A stretch of DNA of 64,000 nt from Streptomonospora salina. GTDB taxonomy: Bacteria; Actinomycetota; Actinomycetes; Streptosporangiales; Streptosporangiaceae. The translations under genes were made by a program, and so were the position numbers. A model generated the notes under the pieces. That model searched no databases and had not been told where the DNA came from. It saw only the letters and a program-made list of their open reading frames with translations. Shown here one piece after another: positions 25,920 to 33,757 of this stretch (positions are counted from its first letter, which is position 1; each line of letters begins with the position of its first letter). The stretch spans positions 248,001 through 312,000 of the forward strand of contig NZ_JACHLY010000001.1 of NCBI RefSeq assembly GCF_014204715.1. Reading direction: 5' to 3'.

Positions 25920-26402
25920 ATGGAGGTCACCGAGGTTCTGCTGCCGGGAGTGGGCATCCGCTACGAATTCGCCACCGCGCGCGGCGCGCGTGTGGGTGTG
26001 GTCGCCCGCCGCACCGGCGACACCGAACTGCTGGTCTACGGCAGCGGCGATCCCGACACGCCGCGCCACCTGCTGCACCTGAACCGCGACGAGGCCGAGG
26101 CCGTCGCCGAGATGCTGGGGGCGCCGCGCGTGGCCGAACGCTTCGCCGACCTCACCCGCGAGGTCCCCGGCCTGGTCTCCGGCCAGATCGAGATCGGCGA
26201 GCACTCCCCCTACCGCGACCGCACCCTGGGCGACACCCGCGCGCGCACTCGCACCGGCGCGTCGATCGTGGCGATCGTGCGCGGAGAGGCCGTCATCGCC
26301 TCCCCCACGCCCGCCCGATCGCTGCACGCCGGCGACGTCCTGGTCGTGGTGGGCACCGAGGAGGGCATCGCCGGCGTCGAACGCATCGTCGGCGCCGTGT
26401 AG
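25920..26402 (+). CDS. KhtT-like TrkA-C regulatory subunit of a cation/proton antiporter
   Basis: A 160-residue cytoplasmic protein. The N-terminal half is the AlphaE-type domain (VEVTEVLLPGVGIRYEF), and a C-terminal TrkA-C domain (about residues 78-158) has GQIEIGEHSPYRDRTLGD and AGDVLVVVGTEEGI. In the Bacillus KhtTU system this subunit gates a potassium/proton antiporter and binds c-di-AMP. The gene sits 12 bases before the antiporter gene. The ATG at 25920 is set by the VTEVLLPGVG start of the family. Confidence 0.88.
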   Translation: MEVTEVLLPGVGIRYEFATARGARVGVVARRTGDTELLVYGSGDPDTPRHLLHLNRDEAEAVAEMLGAPRVAERFADLTREVPGLVSGQIEIGEHSPYRDRTLGDTRARTRTGASIVAIVRGEAVIASPTPARSLHAGDVLVVVGTEEGIAGVERIVGAV

Positions 26403-26414
26403 GCCGCGCCCGCC

Positions 26415-27590
26415 ATGGACATCTCCGTCCCCCTCTTCCTGGAGCTCGGCGCGGTTCTGGTCGCCCTGAGCCTGGCTTCCAGCGTCGCGCGCCGCTGGGG
26501 GCTCTCCCCCGTCCCGCTGTACCTGCTGGCCGGGCTTGCGCTGGGCGAGGGCGGCGTGGCGCCGGTGCCGGCGGCGGGCGCGTTCATCGGCACGGGGGCG
26601 GCCATCGGCATGGTGCTGCTGCTGTTGCTTCTGGGGCTGGAGTTCTCACCCGCGGAGTTCTCGCAGAGCCTGCGGCTGCACCTGCCCTCATCGGTCCTGG
26701 ACGCCGTGCTCAACGCGCTCCCGGGAGCGGCGGCCGGCCTGCTGCTGGGGCTGGACTGGCGCGGGGCCCTCGCGTTGGCGGGCATCACCTGGATCTCCTC
26801 CTCGGGCATCGTCGCCCGGCTGATCAACGACCTGGGACGACTGGGCAACCGCGAGACGCCCTCGGTGCTGTCGCTGCTGGTGCTGGAGGACATCGCCATG
26901 GCGGTCTACCTGCCGCTGCTGGGGGCGGCGGTCGTGGGCAGCACGCTGGGGCGCACCACATTCACGCTGGCCACGGCGCTACTGGCGGTCGCGGTGGCGC
27001 TGTTCGCCTCGCGGCGGCTGCGCGAGCCCATCAACCGCATCCTCGACACCGGCGACTCCGAGCAGTTCCTGCTGCGCATCCTGGGCCTGACCCTGCTGGT
27101 GGCGGGCGCGGCCGAAGCCGCCCACGCCTCGGCGGCGGTGGGCGCCTTCCTGGTGGGACTGGCGCTGAGCGGCCAGCTCGCTCAGCGCACGCGGGTGGCG
27201 ATGGAACCGCTGCGCGACCTGTTCTCGCTGGTGTTCTTCCTGGCAATCGGGTTGACGATCGATCCGCGCAACCTGGTGCCGATCCTGCCGGCCGCGGCCG
27301 CGCTGGCCGCCGTGACGGCGCTGACGAAGACGGCGGTGGGTTTCTACGCCGCGGGTCGCGACGGCGTCGCCCGCCGCGGCCGGCTGCGCGCGGGCACGGT
27401 GCTCATTCCGCGCGGCGAGTTCTCCGTGGTGATCGCCGGCCTGGCCGCGGGCGCGGCGCCGGGCCTGGTTCCCTTCGCCGCGGCCTACGTGATCATCCTG
27501 GCGGTCGCCGGTCCGGTCGTCACCTATGCGGCCGGCCGGATGCCCACCCCCGTGTGGGCGGGCGGCACCCGCAACGGCGCCGAAGCCTGA
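26415..27590 (+). CDS. Monovalent cation:proton antiporter, CPA2 family (KhtU-like)
   Basis: A 391-residue integral membrane protein with about 12 hydrophobic segments. LLLLLLGLEFSP and HASAAVGAFLVGLALSG are CPA2 landmarks, and SSSGIVARL and LVFFLAIGLTIDP match the core. It lacks C-terminal TrkA-N/C domains, which are supplied by the separate upstream subunit, as in KhtTU. The likely role is potassium efflux for osmotic or pH control. The start ATG lies 12 bases after the regulatory gene stop, so the two genes form an operon. Confidence 0.9.
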   Translation: MDISVPLFLELGAVLVALSLASSVARRWGLSPVPLYLLAGLALGEGGVAPVPAAGAFIGTGAAIGMVLLLLLLGLEFSPAEFSQSLRLHLPSSVLDAVLNALPGAAAGLLLGLDWRGALALAGITWISSSGIVARLINDLGRLGNRETPSVLSLLVLEDIAMAVYLPLLGAAVVGSTLGRTTFTLATALLAVAVALFASRRLREPINRILDTGDSEQFLLRILGLTLLVAGAAEAAHASAAVGAFLVGLALSGQLAQRTRVAMEPLRDLFSLVFFLAIGLTIDPRNLVPILPAAAALAAVTALTKTAVGFYAAGRDGVARRGRLRAGTVLIPRGEFSVVIAGLAAGAAPGLVPFAAAYVIILAVAGPVVTYAAGRMPTPVWAGGTRNGAEA

Positions 27591-27652
27591 CCGGTCCGGC
27601 CGAAGCGCCGGGCGCCGCGGGCGGGCCGGCGGACGGGGCGGTTGCGCACGGG

Positions 27653-28132
27653 TCAGGTCAGCAGGGGCAAGCCGTGCACCATGGTGGAGATCCGGTTGCG
27701 GGGCCCGACCAGGCTGACGGCGGAGTAGTCGAGCTCGGTACCGGGCGTGGCCGCCACGTGCTGGAGATAGACGTCGTAGACGCGGGTCCGCTGCGCGGCG
27801 GCGGGCATGTCCACGACGTGGACTCCGTCGGAGGCCGCGGCCCGGGAGCGCAGGGCGGCCAGCCTCGCTCCGGTGGCCGACAGGATCGTGCAACCCGCCC
27901 ACGGAAGTCCGGGGTGCAGCGACCCGCCGGCGTCCTCGGCGTCGGGCCCGAGCAGTCCCGACACCCCCTGCGCGGTCGCGGCCGCCACACACACGGCCGC
28001 GTTCGCCGCGCGGCCGGGCGGCGTCCCTTCCTCCACCACCACGACCCACTTCAGCCGCGCCGAGCGGGTGGGCTCGCCGGTCGCCACTTCGTCGGGGGCG
28101 AATCCGATCGCGCCGGTCGGCGTGTCAACCAT
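27653..28132 (-). CDS. DUF2000 family protein
   Basis: A 159-residue protein of the DUF2000 family, which adopts the peptidyl-tRNA-hydrolase-2-like fold: KWVVVVEEGTPPGRAANAAVCVA at the start, then YDVYLQHVA and the C-terminal VSLVGPRNRISTMVHGLPLL. The function is unknown. The ATG at 28132 has AAGGAG six bases upstream and is preferred over one 12 codons earlier. It is divergent from an Lrp-type regulator, a frequent pairing for this family, which suggests control by an amino-acid-like ligand. Confidence 0.88.
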   Translation of the reverse strand: MVDTPTGAIGFAPDEVATGEPTRSARLKWVVVVEEGTPPGRAANAAVCVAAATAQGVSGLLGPDAEDAGGSLHPGLPWAGCTILSATGARLAALRSRAAASDGVHVVDMPAAAQRTRVYDVYLQHVAATPGTELDYSAVSLVGPRNRISTMVHGLPLLT

Positions 28133-28207
28133 GAACGGCTCCTTGATGTTCTCGATACGTTGATTCACCGATAACGTAGACGAACAACCGGAATGACGCC
28201 ACTCCCT

Positions 28208-28229
28208 TCGTATTTAATACGACTAGAAT
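28208..28229. promoter_or_regulatory. Palindromic operator and -10 element for the Lrp gene
   Basis: TCGTATT-T-AATACGA (28208-28222) is a perfect palindrome with 7-base arms, directly followed by TAGAAT (28224-28229), a good -10 for the Lrp gene that starts at 28236. The very short leader implies near-leaderless translation. The position suggests autoregulation plus control of the divergent DUF2000 gene. Confidence 0.6.
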
Positions 28230-28235
28230 GGAACG

Positions 28236-28739
28236 ATGGAATCTCTCGACGAACTTGATACGGCGATCCTGCGGGAGCTGCAGCACGACGCACGGCGCAC
28301 CAACCGCGACGTGGCCGCCGCCGTCGGCGTCTCCCCCACCACGGCGCTGGACCGCACCCGCTCGCTGTACCGGCGCGGCGTCGTCCGCGGCGCCCGGATC
28401 GAGGTCGACCTCGCCTCGATCGGCCGCCCGGTCCAGGCCCTGATCGCGATCCGGATCCGCCCCCCGGCCCGGCGCAACATCGATGCGTTCCGCAACTGGG
28501 TCAGCCGCTTGCCGGAGACCCTCGGCGTCTTCGTCACCACCGGCACCGACGATTTCCTGGTCCATGTCGCCGTCGCCGACAACGAGGCCCTCTACAGCTT
28601 CGTCATCGACCGGCTCACCGAGCGGGGCGAGGTCGCCGACGTGCGCACCTCGGTCGTCTACGAGCACCTGCAGAACGACTCGGTCGCCCCGCCTCCGGCG
28701 TCGGGGCGACGCCGCGGGCCCGAGGGCGGCGGCGTGTAG
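28236..28739 (+). CDS. Lrp/AsnC-family transcriptional regulator
   Basis: A 167-residue single-unit Lrp protein: HTH at about residues 5-52 (VAAAVGVSPTTALDRTRSLY) and a RAM ligand domain at about 68-148 (LIAIRIRPPAR, FVTTGTDDFLVHVAV). The last 20 residues are a basic/Gly tail. The ATG is seven bases past a -10 element, leaving almost no leader. Divergent from the DUF2000 gene with a palindrome between, it is a textbook arrangement for an Lrp regulator and its dedicated target. Confidence 0.92.
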   Translation: MESLDELDTAILRELQHDARRTNRDVAAAVGVSPTTALDRTRSLYRRGVVRGARIEVDLASIGRPVQALIAIRIRPPARRNIDAFRNWVSRLPETLGVFVTTGTDDFLVHVAVADNEALYSFVIDRLTERGEVADVRTSVVYEHLQNDSVAPPPASGRRRGPEGGGV

Positions 28740-28836
28740 AGTGCAGCGCCGGTGCCCGGACCCGCTCCCGCGCAGGCGCGGGCCCGGGGCGTAGGCTGGC
28801 TGCGACACGATCGTCTCGAACGGGCCAGGAGCGGCA

Positions 28837-29661
28837 GTGGTCGTATCGCGCGCATGGGAGCTGGCCGGCGGAGCCAACGGGTCCGAGCGCCTGCACGCAC
28901 GAGCGTGGGCACCCGAGGGCGCTGAGCCGACGTGGCTGGCGGTGCTGGTACACGGCTACGGCGAGCACATCGGCCGCTACGAGCACACCGCCGGCGCACT
29001 CGCCGCCGCCGGCGCCGCGGTCTACGGGCTCGACCACCGCGGGCACGGCCGGTCCTCGGGCGAGCGGGTGCTCGTCGACGACTTCGACGGCGTGGTCCTG
29101 GACCTCCACCGGCTGATCACCCAGGCCCGCAGTGCCTATCGCCGCCTGCCGCTGGTGCTCATCGGCCATTCCATGGGCGGCATGGTCGCCGCGCGCTACG
29201 CCCAGCTGCACCCCGACGAATTGGCGGGACTCGTGCTCTCGGGACCGGTGCTGGGCCGCTGGAGCGCCGCGAGCGAACTGCTGTCCGCGCCCGAGATCCC
29301 CGACGTGCCGCTGGACGCCTCGGCGCTGTCGCGCGACCCGCAGGTGGCCGCCGACTACGCCGCCGACGAACTGGTCTGGCACGGTCCGTTCAAGCGGGGG
29401 ATGCTGCAAGCGATCGAGACCGAGCTGGCGCGCATCCGCGACCACGGCCGGCTGGGCGCCACCCCGCTGCTGTGGGTGCACGGCTCCCAGGACAGTCTGG
29501 TGCCGATCTCCGACACCCGGGTGGGCATCGAGGAGTTCGCCGGCGAGGACGTGGCGGTGCGGATCCTGCCCGGCGCCCGGCACGAGGTGTTCAACGAGAC
29601 CGACCGGGACGAGGTGCTGGCGGAGGTCGTGCGCTTCGCCACGCGCTGCGCCGGCGCCTAG
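28837..29661 (+). CDS. Alpha/beta hydrolase, monoacylglycerol-lipase-like
   Basis: A 274-residue lysophospholipase/monoglyceride-lipase-type enzyme. VLVHGYGEHIGRYEH forms the oxyanion region, LDHRGHGRSSG follows, and the nucleophile elbow is GHSMGG. SQDSLVPIS supplies the acid and GARHEVFNE the His. The enzyme is cytoplasmic and probably cleaves glycerol monoesters. The GTG start follows GGAG. It is convergent with the CGNR gene across a strong bidirectional hairpin. Confidence 0.92.
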   Translation: MVVSRAWELAGGANGSERLHARAWAPEGAEPTWLAVLVHGYGEHIGRYEHTAGALAAAGAAVYGLDHRGHGRSSGERVLVDDFDGVVLDLHRLITQARSAYRRLPLVLIGHSMGGMVAARYAQLHPDELAGLVLSGPVLGRWSAASELLSAPEIPDVPLDASALSRDPQVAADYAADELVWHGPFKRGMLQAIETELARIRDHGRLGATPLLWVHGSQDSLVPISDTRVGIEEFAGEDVAVRILPGARHEVFNETDRDEVLAEVVRFATRCAGA

Positions 29662-29757
29662 AGCGCGTTCGGCGGGTCGGTCCCGCTGCGCGCCGCCCCG
29701 CCGACGGCCCGTGCGCCCGGCCCGCCCGCCCTCCGGAGGCTTCCGGGCGCGAGCCCG

Positions 29758-29797
29758 CCCCGAGTAGGGCGCCGGCGCCTCGGCGCCCTACTCGGGG
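29758..29797. terminator. Bidirectional terminator overlapping the CGNR stop codon
   Basis: A perfect 16-base inverted repeat (29758-29773 with 29782-29797) around an 8-base loop. The right arm contains the stop codon of the CGNR gene (29788-29790), so the hairpin serves both converging genes. Confidence 0.75.
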
Positions 29798-30330
29798 CGG
29801 GGGGCCTTCCGCTCCCGGGCCTGGTGCCGGCGGGCCTTGAGCCGGTTCCCGCAGGTCTTCATCGAGCACCACCGTGCGGTGTTGGCACGGCTGCGGTCCA
29901 GCAGGAACAGGCGGCATTCAGGGTTCTCGCACGGCCGCAGACGGCCGGGCATGCGCTCTTTGACGTCCGCCCACGCGAGCACGAGTTCCACGGCCAGCCT
30001 GCGCTCCGGCGGCGCCTCCAAGTGCCATTCGACGCCCGACGCGCCGGGTACCGGGACTCGGCGAACGCCGGCGAGCACTCGGCCCAGCCCGGGGTCCGCC
30101 GGCGTGCCCGACTCCACCGCCTGCAGCGCGTCCCGGGCCGTGCGCAGCCACCGGCGCTCCGCATCGCCGCCGATCCCCCCGTGCTCTCCGTGCTCCTGCG
30201 CCCACCGGTCCACCTCCCGGTCGGCACGCCACAGGTCCCGGCGCCGGCCGTCCGCAACAGGGGTGCTGTTCAGCGCCTGCATCAGGGCTTGCTCGTCCAG
30301 CACCTGCCCCACCTTCCCGACTAACTCCAT
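29788..30330 (-). CDS. CGNR zinc-finger / ABATE-domain regulator
   Basis: A 180-residue protein. An N-terminal ABATE-type region with ERRLAVELVLAW is followed by a C-terminal CGNR zinc finger: Cys-x4-Cys (CENPEC), then RWCSMKTCGNRLKARRH. These proteins are thought to be stress-linked transcriptional regulators. The frame is open to 30390, but an ATG there would leave only about 24 bases to the divergent gene and put the TTGACA promoter inside the coding region. The ATG at 30330 is therefore preferred, with moderate certainty. It probably controls the divergent hydrolase. Confidence 0.82.
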   Translation of the reverse strand: MELVGKVGQVLDEQALMQALNSTPVADGRRRDLWRADREVDRWAQEHGEHGGIGGDAERRWLRTARDALQAVESGTPADPGLGRVLAGVRRVPVPGASGVEWHLEAPPERRLAVELVLAWADVKERMPGRLRPCENPECRLFLLDRSRANTARWCSMKTCGNRLKARRHQARERKAPRPE

Positions 30331-30338
30331 CACGCCGT

Positions 30339-30367
30339 TTGACAGGTTACCCCCAAGGGAGTCTACT
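30339..30367 (+). promoter_or_regulatory. Promoter of the dehalogenase-like hydrolase
   Basis: A consensus TTGACA (30339-30344) and TCTACT (30362-30367) are separated by 17 bases, reading toward the gene at 30412. The spacer contains ACCCCCAAGGGAGT, a loose dyad that could bind the CGNR protein. Confidence 0.55.
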
Positions 30368-30411
30368 GGACACCGCAGCACAACCATCAAAATACACCGA
30401 AGGGGTTAGCA

Positions 30412-31287
30412 ATGGTCGAGATCCGCCACCGATACGCGACGGTGCGGGGACACCGCGTCTTCTACCGCGAGGCAGGCGCCCGCGAGGCGCCCGCGCTCGT
30501 ACTCCTGCACGGATTCCCCTCCAGCTCACGCATGTTCCGCCACCTCATCCCGGCGCTGGCCGACCGTTTCCACGTCATCGCCCCCGACCACCTCGGCTTC
30601 GGCAACTCCGACACCCCGGACGCGGACGCGTTCACCTACACCTTCGACTCCCTGACCGACATCACCGAAGCCCTTCTGTCCCAGCTCGGAATCGCCCGCT
30701 ACGCCGTATACGTCCAGGACTACGGAGCGCCCATCGGCTGGCGGCTGGCACTGCGCGCCCCGGACGCGATCACCGCCGTGATCACGCAGAGCGGCAACGC
30801 CTACGAGGACGGTTTCGTACCGGACTTCTGGAAGCCCGTATGGGCGTACTGGGAGGACCCGGGCCCCCGGACCGAACCCGCCGTCCGTGCCGCCTTGTCG
30901 CTGGACGCCATCCGCTGGCAGTACCTGCACGGAGTGGACCGCCCCGAGCTGGTCGACCCCGACACGTGGGCCGCCGACCACCGCGAGGTCAACCGGCCGG
31001 GCAACGACCTCGTGCAGCTCGCCCTGTTCCGCGACTACGCGAGCAATCCGCCCCTCTACCCGCAGGTGCACTCCTACTTCCGGGAACACCGGGTTCCGCT
31101 CCTCGCGGTCTGGGGCGCCGGCGACGAGATCTTCGGCCCGGACGGAGCACGCGCCTTCGCACGGGACCTGCCGGACGCGGAGATCCACCTGGTCCCCGGA
31201 GGCGGACACTTCCTCCTCGAAAGCCACCTGGACACCGTGGCCGGATACATCCGCGGGTTCCTGACCGGCGCCGGATCACCGGAGTGA
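30412..31287 (+). CDS. Alpha/beta hydrolase with Asp nucleophile (haloalkane dehalogenase/epoxide hydrolase-like)
   Basis: A 291-residue enzyme. LLHGFPSSSRMFRHLIP gives the HGxP oxyanion motif, and VQDYGAPIGWRLA places an Asp nucleophile in the elbow (Q-D-Y-G), as in haloalkane dehalogenases and epoxide hydrolases. WGAGDEIF and GGGHFLLE supply the acid and His. The cap region contains NAYEDGFVPDFWKP. The substrate is an inference. The ATG follows a GGGG-rich leader. It is probably induced from its strong promoter and controlled by the divergent CGNR protein. Confidence 0.87.
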   Translation: MVEIRHRYATVRGHRVFYREAGAREAPALVLLHGFPSSSRMFRHLIPALADRFHVIAPDHLGFGNSDTPDADAFTYTFDSLTDITEALLSQLGIARYAVYVQDYGAPIGWRLALRAPDAITAVITQSGNAYEDGFVPDFWKPVWAYWEDPGPRTEPAVRAALSLDAIRWQYLHGVDRPELVDPDTWAADHREVNRPGNDLVQLALFRDYASNPPLYPQVHSYFREHRVPLLAVWGAGDEIFGPDGARAFARDLPDAEIHLVPGGGHFLLESHLDTVAGYIRGFLTGAGSPE

Positions 31288-31737
31288 GGGTCGCGACGAG
31301 CTCCCGGGACGGGTGAGCGGGCGCTGCGCAGCCGATCCGGTCCCCCGCCGGCGCACCGACGCGCTCGCGACCGTTGTGCGGACGACGGCCGCGAATCCGA
31401 AGAGCGCGCCGCCGCGGGGGGCCGACGCCGCACGCCAGGCCCTCCGACGCCTTTTCACCGCGGACGTTCCCGCTGCTCGATGTAGTTCCGCAGCGCGGTC
31501 GACGGGGCACCGCCGGCCGGGCCGGCGGAGGAGGAGCCCGACCGGGTCCGCTCGGCGCGCCGACAGCGGCGGACACGCCCGCAGAACTCCCGGCGCGACC
31601 GGCGCGAGGACACCCCCGCCTGTGGAGCGCAGGTAAGACCGGCCCCCGGTCCGGCGCAGCGCGATGAAGCGGGAACCCGCCGAAGCGGCCGACCGGCCGC
31701 CGTAGGAATCCCCGGCTGTTAGCCCGGGGAGCGGACG
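31288..31737. other. 450-base intergenic region without a recognisable gene
   Basis: Between the hydrolase and the converging acyl-CoA synthetase I see only short GC-rich open frames with no family features. Apart from the hairpin near 31.71 kb it appears empty. Confidence 0.6.
31709..31730. terminator. Terminator hairpin after the acyl-CoA synthetase gene
   Basis: TCCCCGG (31709-31715) pairs with CCGGGGA (31724-31730) around an 8-base loop, ending eight bases from the stop of the minus-strand synthetase gene. Confidence 0.5.
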
Positions 31738-33654
31738 TCAATCGGCGTAGAGCCCGTCGATGGCGTCGGCGTAGGTCTCCTGCACCACCCGGCGCCTGAG
31801 CTTGAGCGAGGGGGTCAGCTCCCCGCTTTCGACCGTCCACTCCACCGGCAGCAGCCGCCAGCGCTTGACCTGCTGGACACGGGCGAGCCGGGCGTTGGCG
31901 GTGTCGACCGCCCGCTGCACCTCCTGGCGCACCTGCGGGTTCTCGGCCAGCGCGGCCGGGCCGGTGTCGGCGATGCCGCGCGCCCGCGCCCAGCCCGGCA
32001 CGGTCTCGGCGTCCAGCGTCAGCAGCGCCACCGGGTAGGGGCGCCCGTCACCGCAGGCCATGGCCTGTCCGATCAGCACGTTCTCCTTGAGAAGGTTCTC
32101 GACCGGTGCAGGGGCGATGTTCTCGCCGCCGGCGGTGACGATCAGCTCCTTCTTGCGGTCGACGACGTAGAGGAACCCGTCGTCGTCGACCCGTCCGAGG
32201 TCGCCGGTGTGCAGCCAGCCTTCGGGGTCGAAGAGCGCCTCGGTGTCGCCGGGCCGGTTGAGGTAGCCGGCCGTGTTGACGGGCCCGCGCACCAGGATCT
32301 CGCCGTCGTCGGCGACCGCCGCCTCCATTCCTTCGGAGGGCCGACCGACGCTTCCGAACTTGTAGGCGCCGTCGCGGTTGAGGGCGACCGCACCGCAGTT
32401 CTCGGTCATGCCGTAGACGTCGCGCACGAGCACACCCAGTCCGCTGAAGAAGCGCAGCGTGTCCGCGGGCATGGGCGCGGCGGCGGTGGTGAAGCTGGTG
32501 CAGCGGTCCAGGCCGACCAGGGACCGGATCGGCGCGAGCACCGCCGCCTCGGCCTCGGCGAAGCGCCGCTCCAGCGCGGCGCTGCGGCTGCGGCCGTACT
32601 GACCGGCCTCCAGATAGGCGCGGGCGGTCTCGGCGGCCTCGTCGACGGCGGCGCGCCGCTCCTCGGGCGCGGCCGCCAGCGCAGCCGCCAGGCTCGACTG
32701 CAGCTTCTCCCACACGCGCGGGACCCCGAAGAGCGCGTGCGGGCGCACCGTGTTCAGGTAGGCGCCCAGCCGGGCGGGGTCGGGGCAGAAGTGCAGGTGC
32801 CCGGCGATACGCAGCGGCAGGTAGACGCTCAGGACGCGTTCGGCGATGTGGGCCAGCGGCAGGTAGGAGATCGAGGATCCGCCCACGGGCAGGTCGTTGG
32901 CGCGCAGCGTCGAGGTGGCCTGGAACAGCACCTGGCGGTGGGTCTGGGGCACGCCCTTGGGGGTGCCGGTGGTGCCGGAGGTGTAGAGCAGTGCGGCGGT
33001 GTCCTCGGGGCGCAGTGCGCTCATGCGCTCGTGCACGGGCGCGGGGTCGGCGGCGTAGGCATCGCGGCCGCGGCGGCGGAACCCGCTCCACCCCACGAAC
33101 GCGGTGCCGCCGGGGCCGGGACCGTCCGGAACGGCCTCGTCGTCGAGCAGGACCACGGTGTGCAGACGGCTCGGGGCCTCCAGGGCCGGACGCCACCGCT
33201 CCAGCTCCGCGGCGCCCTCCAGCACGGCCACGGAGGCGCCGCAGTCGTCGGCGACGTAGGCGACCTGCTCGGGCGGGAACGTAGCGTAGACGGTCAGGGG
33301 CACACCGCCGGCGTGCACGGCGCCCATGTCGGCGACGAGGTGCTCGGGGCGGTTGGGCAGCATCAGGGCGACGACCTCGCCGGGCAGCAGACCGCACTCG
33401 GCCAGGCCGGCCGCCGTCTCCAGCGCGGCACGGCGGTACTGGGCCCACGTCAGCGTGATCCCCTCCGCCTCGGCCCCCTCCTCCGTCTCGTCGGCCCCCT
33501 CGCAGGCGCCGCGCCGGGAGAGGGCGGGTCGGTCACCGTGCTCCTCGGCCGCCTGGCGCAGCCAGTCCACGAGGGTCAGCCCGGCGATCTCGGCGTCGAC
33601 GTCCCGCCGCTCGCCCAGGACGTCGACGCCGGTGCCGCCGGCGGTGTGCCGCAT
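31738..33654 (-). CDS. Long-chain acyl-CoA synthetase (AMP-forming, FadD-like)
   Basis: A 638-residue ANL-superfamily enzyme that activates fatty acids through acyl-AMP to acyl-CoA. The AMP motif LLYTSGTTGTPKGVPQTH is near residue 220, then VYGMTENCGAV and GWLHTGDLG with the ATP-ribose Asp, and DRKKELIVTAGGENIAP near the hinge Lys region. The length and motif spacing match bubblegum/FadD15-type long-chain enzymes. The ATG at 33654 is used; the frame stays open far upstream into the neighbouring MocR gene as a shadow. It is monocistronic; the following MocR gene ends 104 bases upstream. Confidence 0.93.
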   Translation of the reverse strand: MRHTAGGTGVDVLGERRDVDAEIAGLTLVDWLRQAAEEHGDRPALSRRGACEGADETEEGAEAEGITLTWAQYRRAALETAAGLAECGLLPGEVVALMLPNRPEHLVADMGAVHAGGVPLTVYATFPPEQVAYVADDCGASVAVLEGAAELERWRPALEAPSRLHTVVLLDDEAVPDGPGPGGTAFVGWSGFRRRGRDAYAADPAPVHERMSALRPEDTAALLYTSGTTGTPKGVPQTHRQVLFQATSTLRANDLPVGGSSISYLPLAHIAERVLSVYLPLRIAGHLHFCPDPARLGAYLNTVRPHALFGVPRVWEKLQSSLAAALAAAPEERRAAVDEAAETARAYLEAGQYGRSRSAALERRFAEAEAAVLAPIRSLVGLDRCTSFTTAAAPMPADTLRFFSGLGVLVRDVYGMTENCGAVALNRDGAYKFGSVGRPSEGMEAAVADDGEILVRGPVNTAGYLNRPGDTEALFDPEGWLHTGDLGRVDDDGFLYVVDRKKELIVTAGGENIAPAPVENLLKENVLIGQAMACGDGRPYPVALLTLDAETVPGWARARGIADTGPAALAENPQVRQEVQRAVDTANARLARVQQVKRWRLLPVEWTVESGELTPSLKLRRRVVQETYADAIDGLYAD

Positions 33655-33757
33655 CGAACCCCCAGATGTGTTCCGGATCACACTCCGTGGGGCGTATCGG
33701 ACCACGACGGCGCGGGCGCCGCAAGGCCCCGGCCGCCGGGACGTCCCGGCGCGCCGC

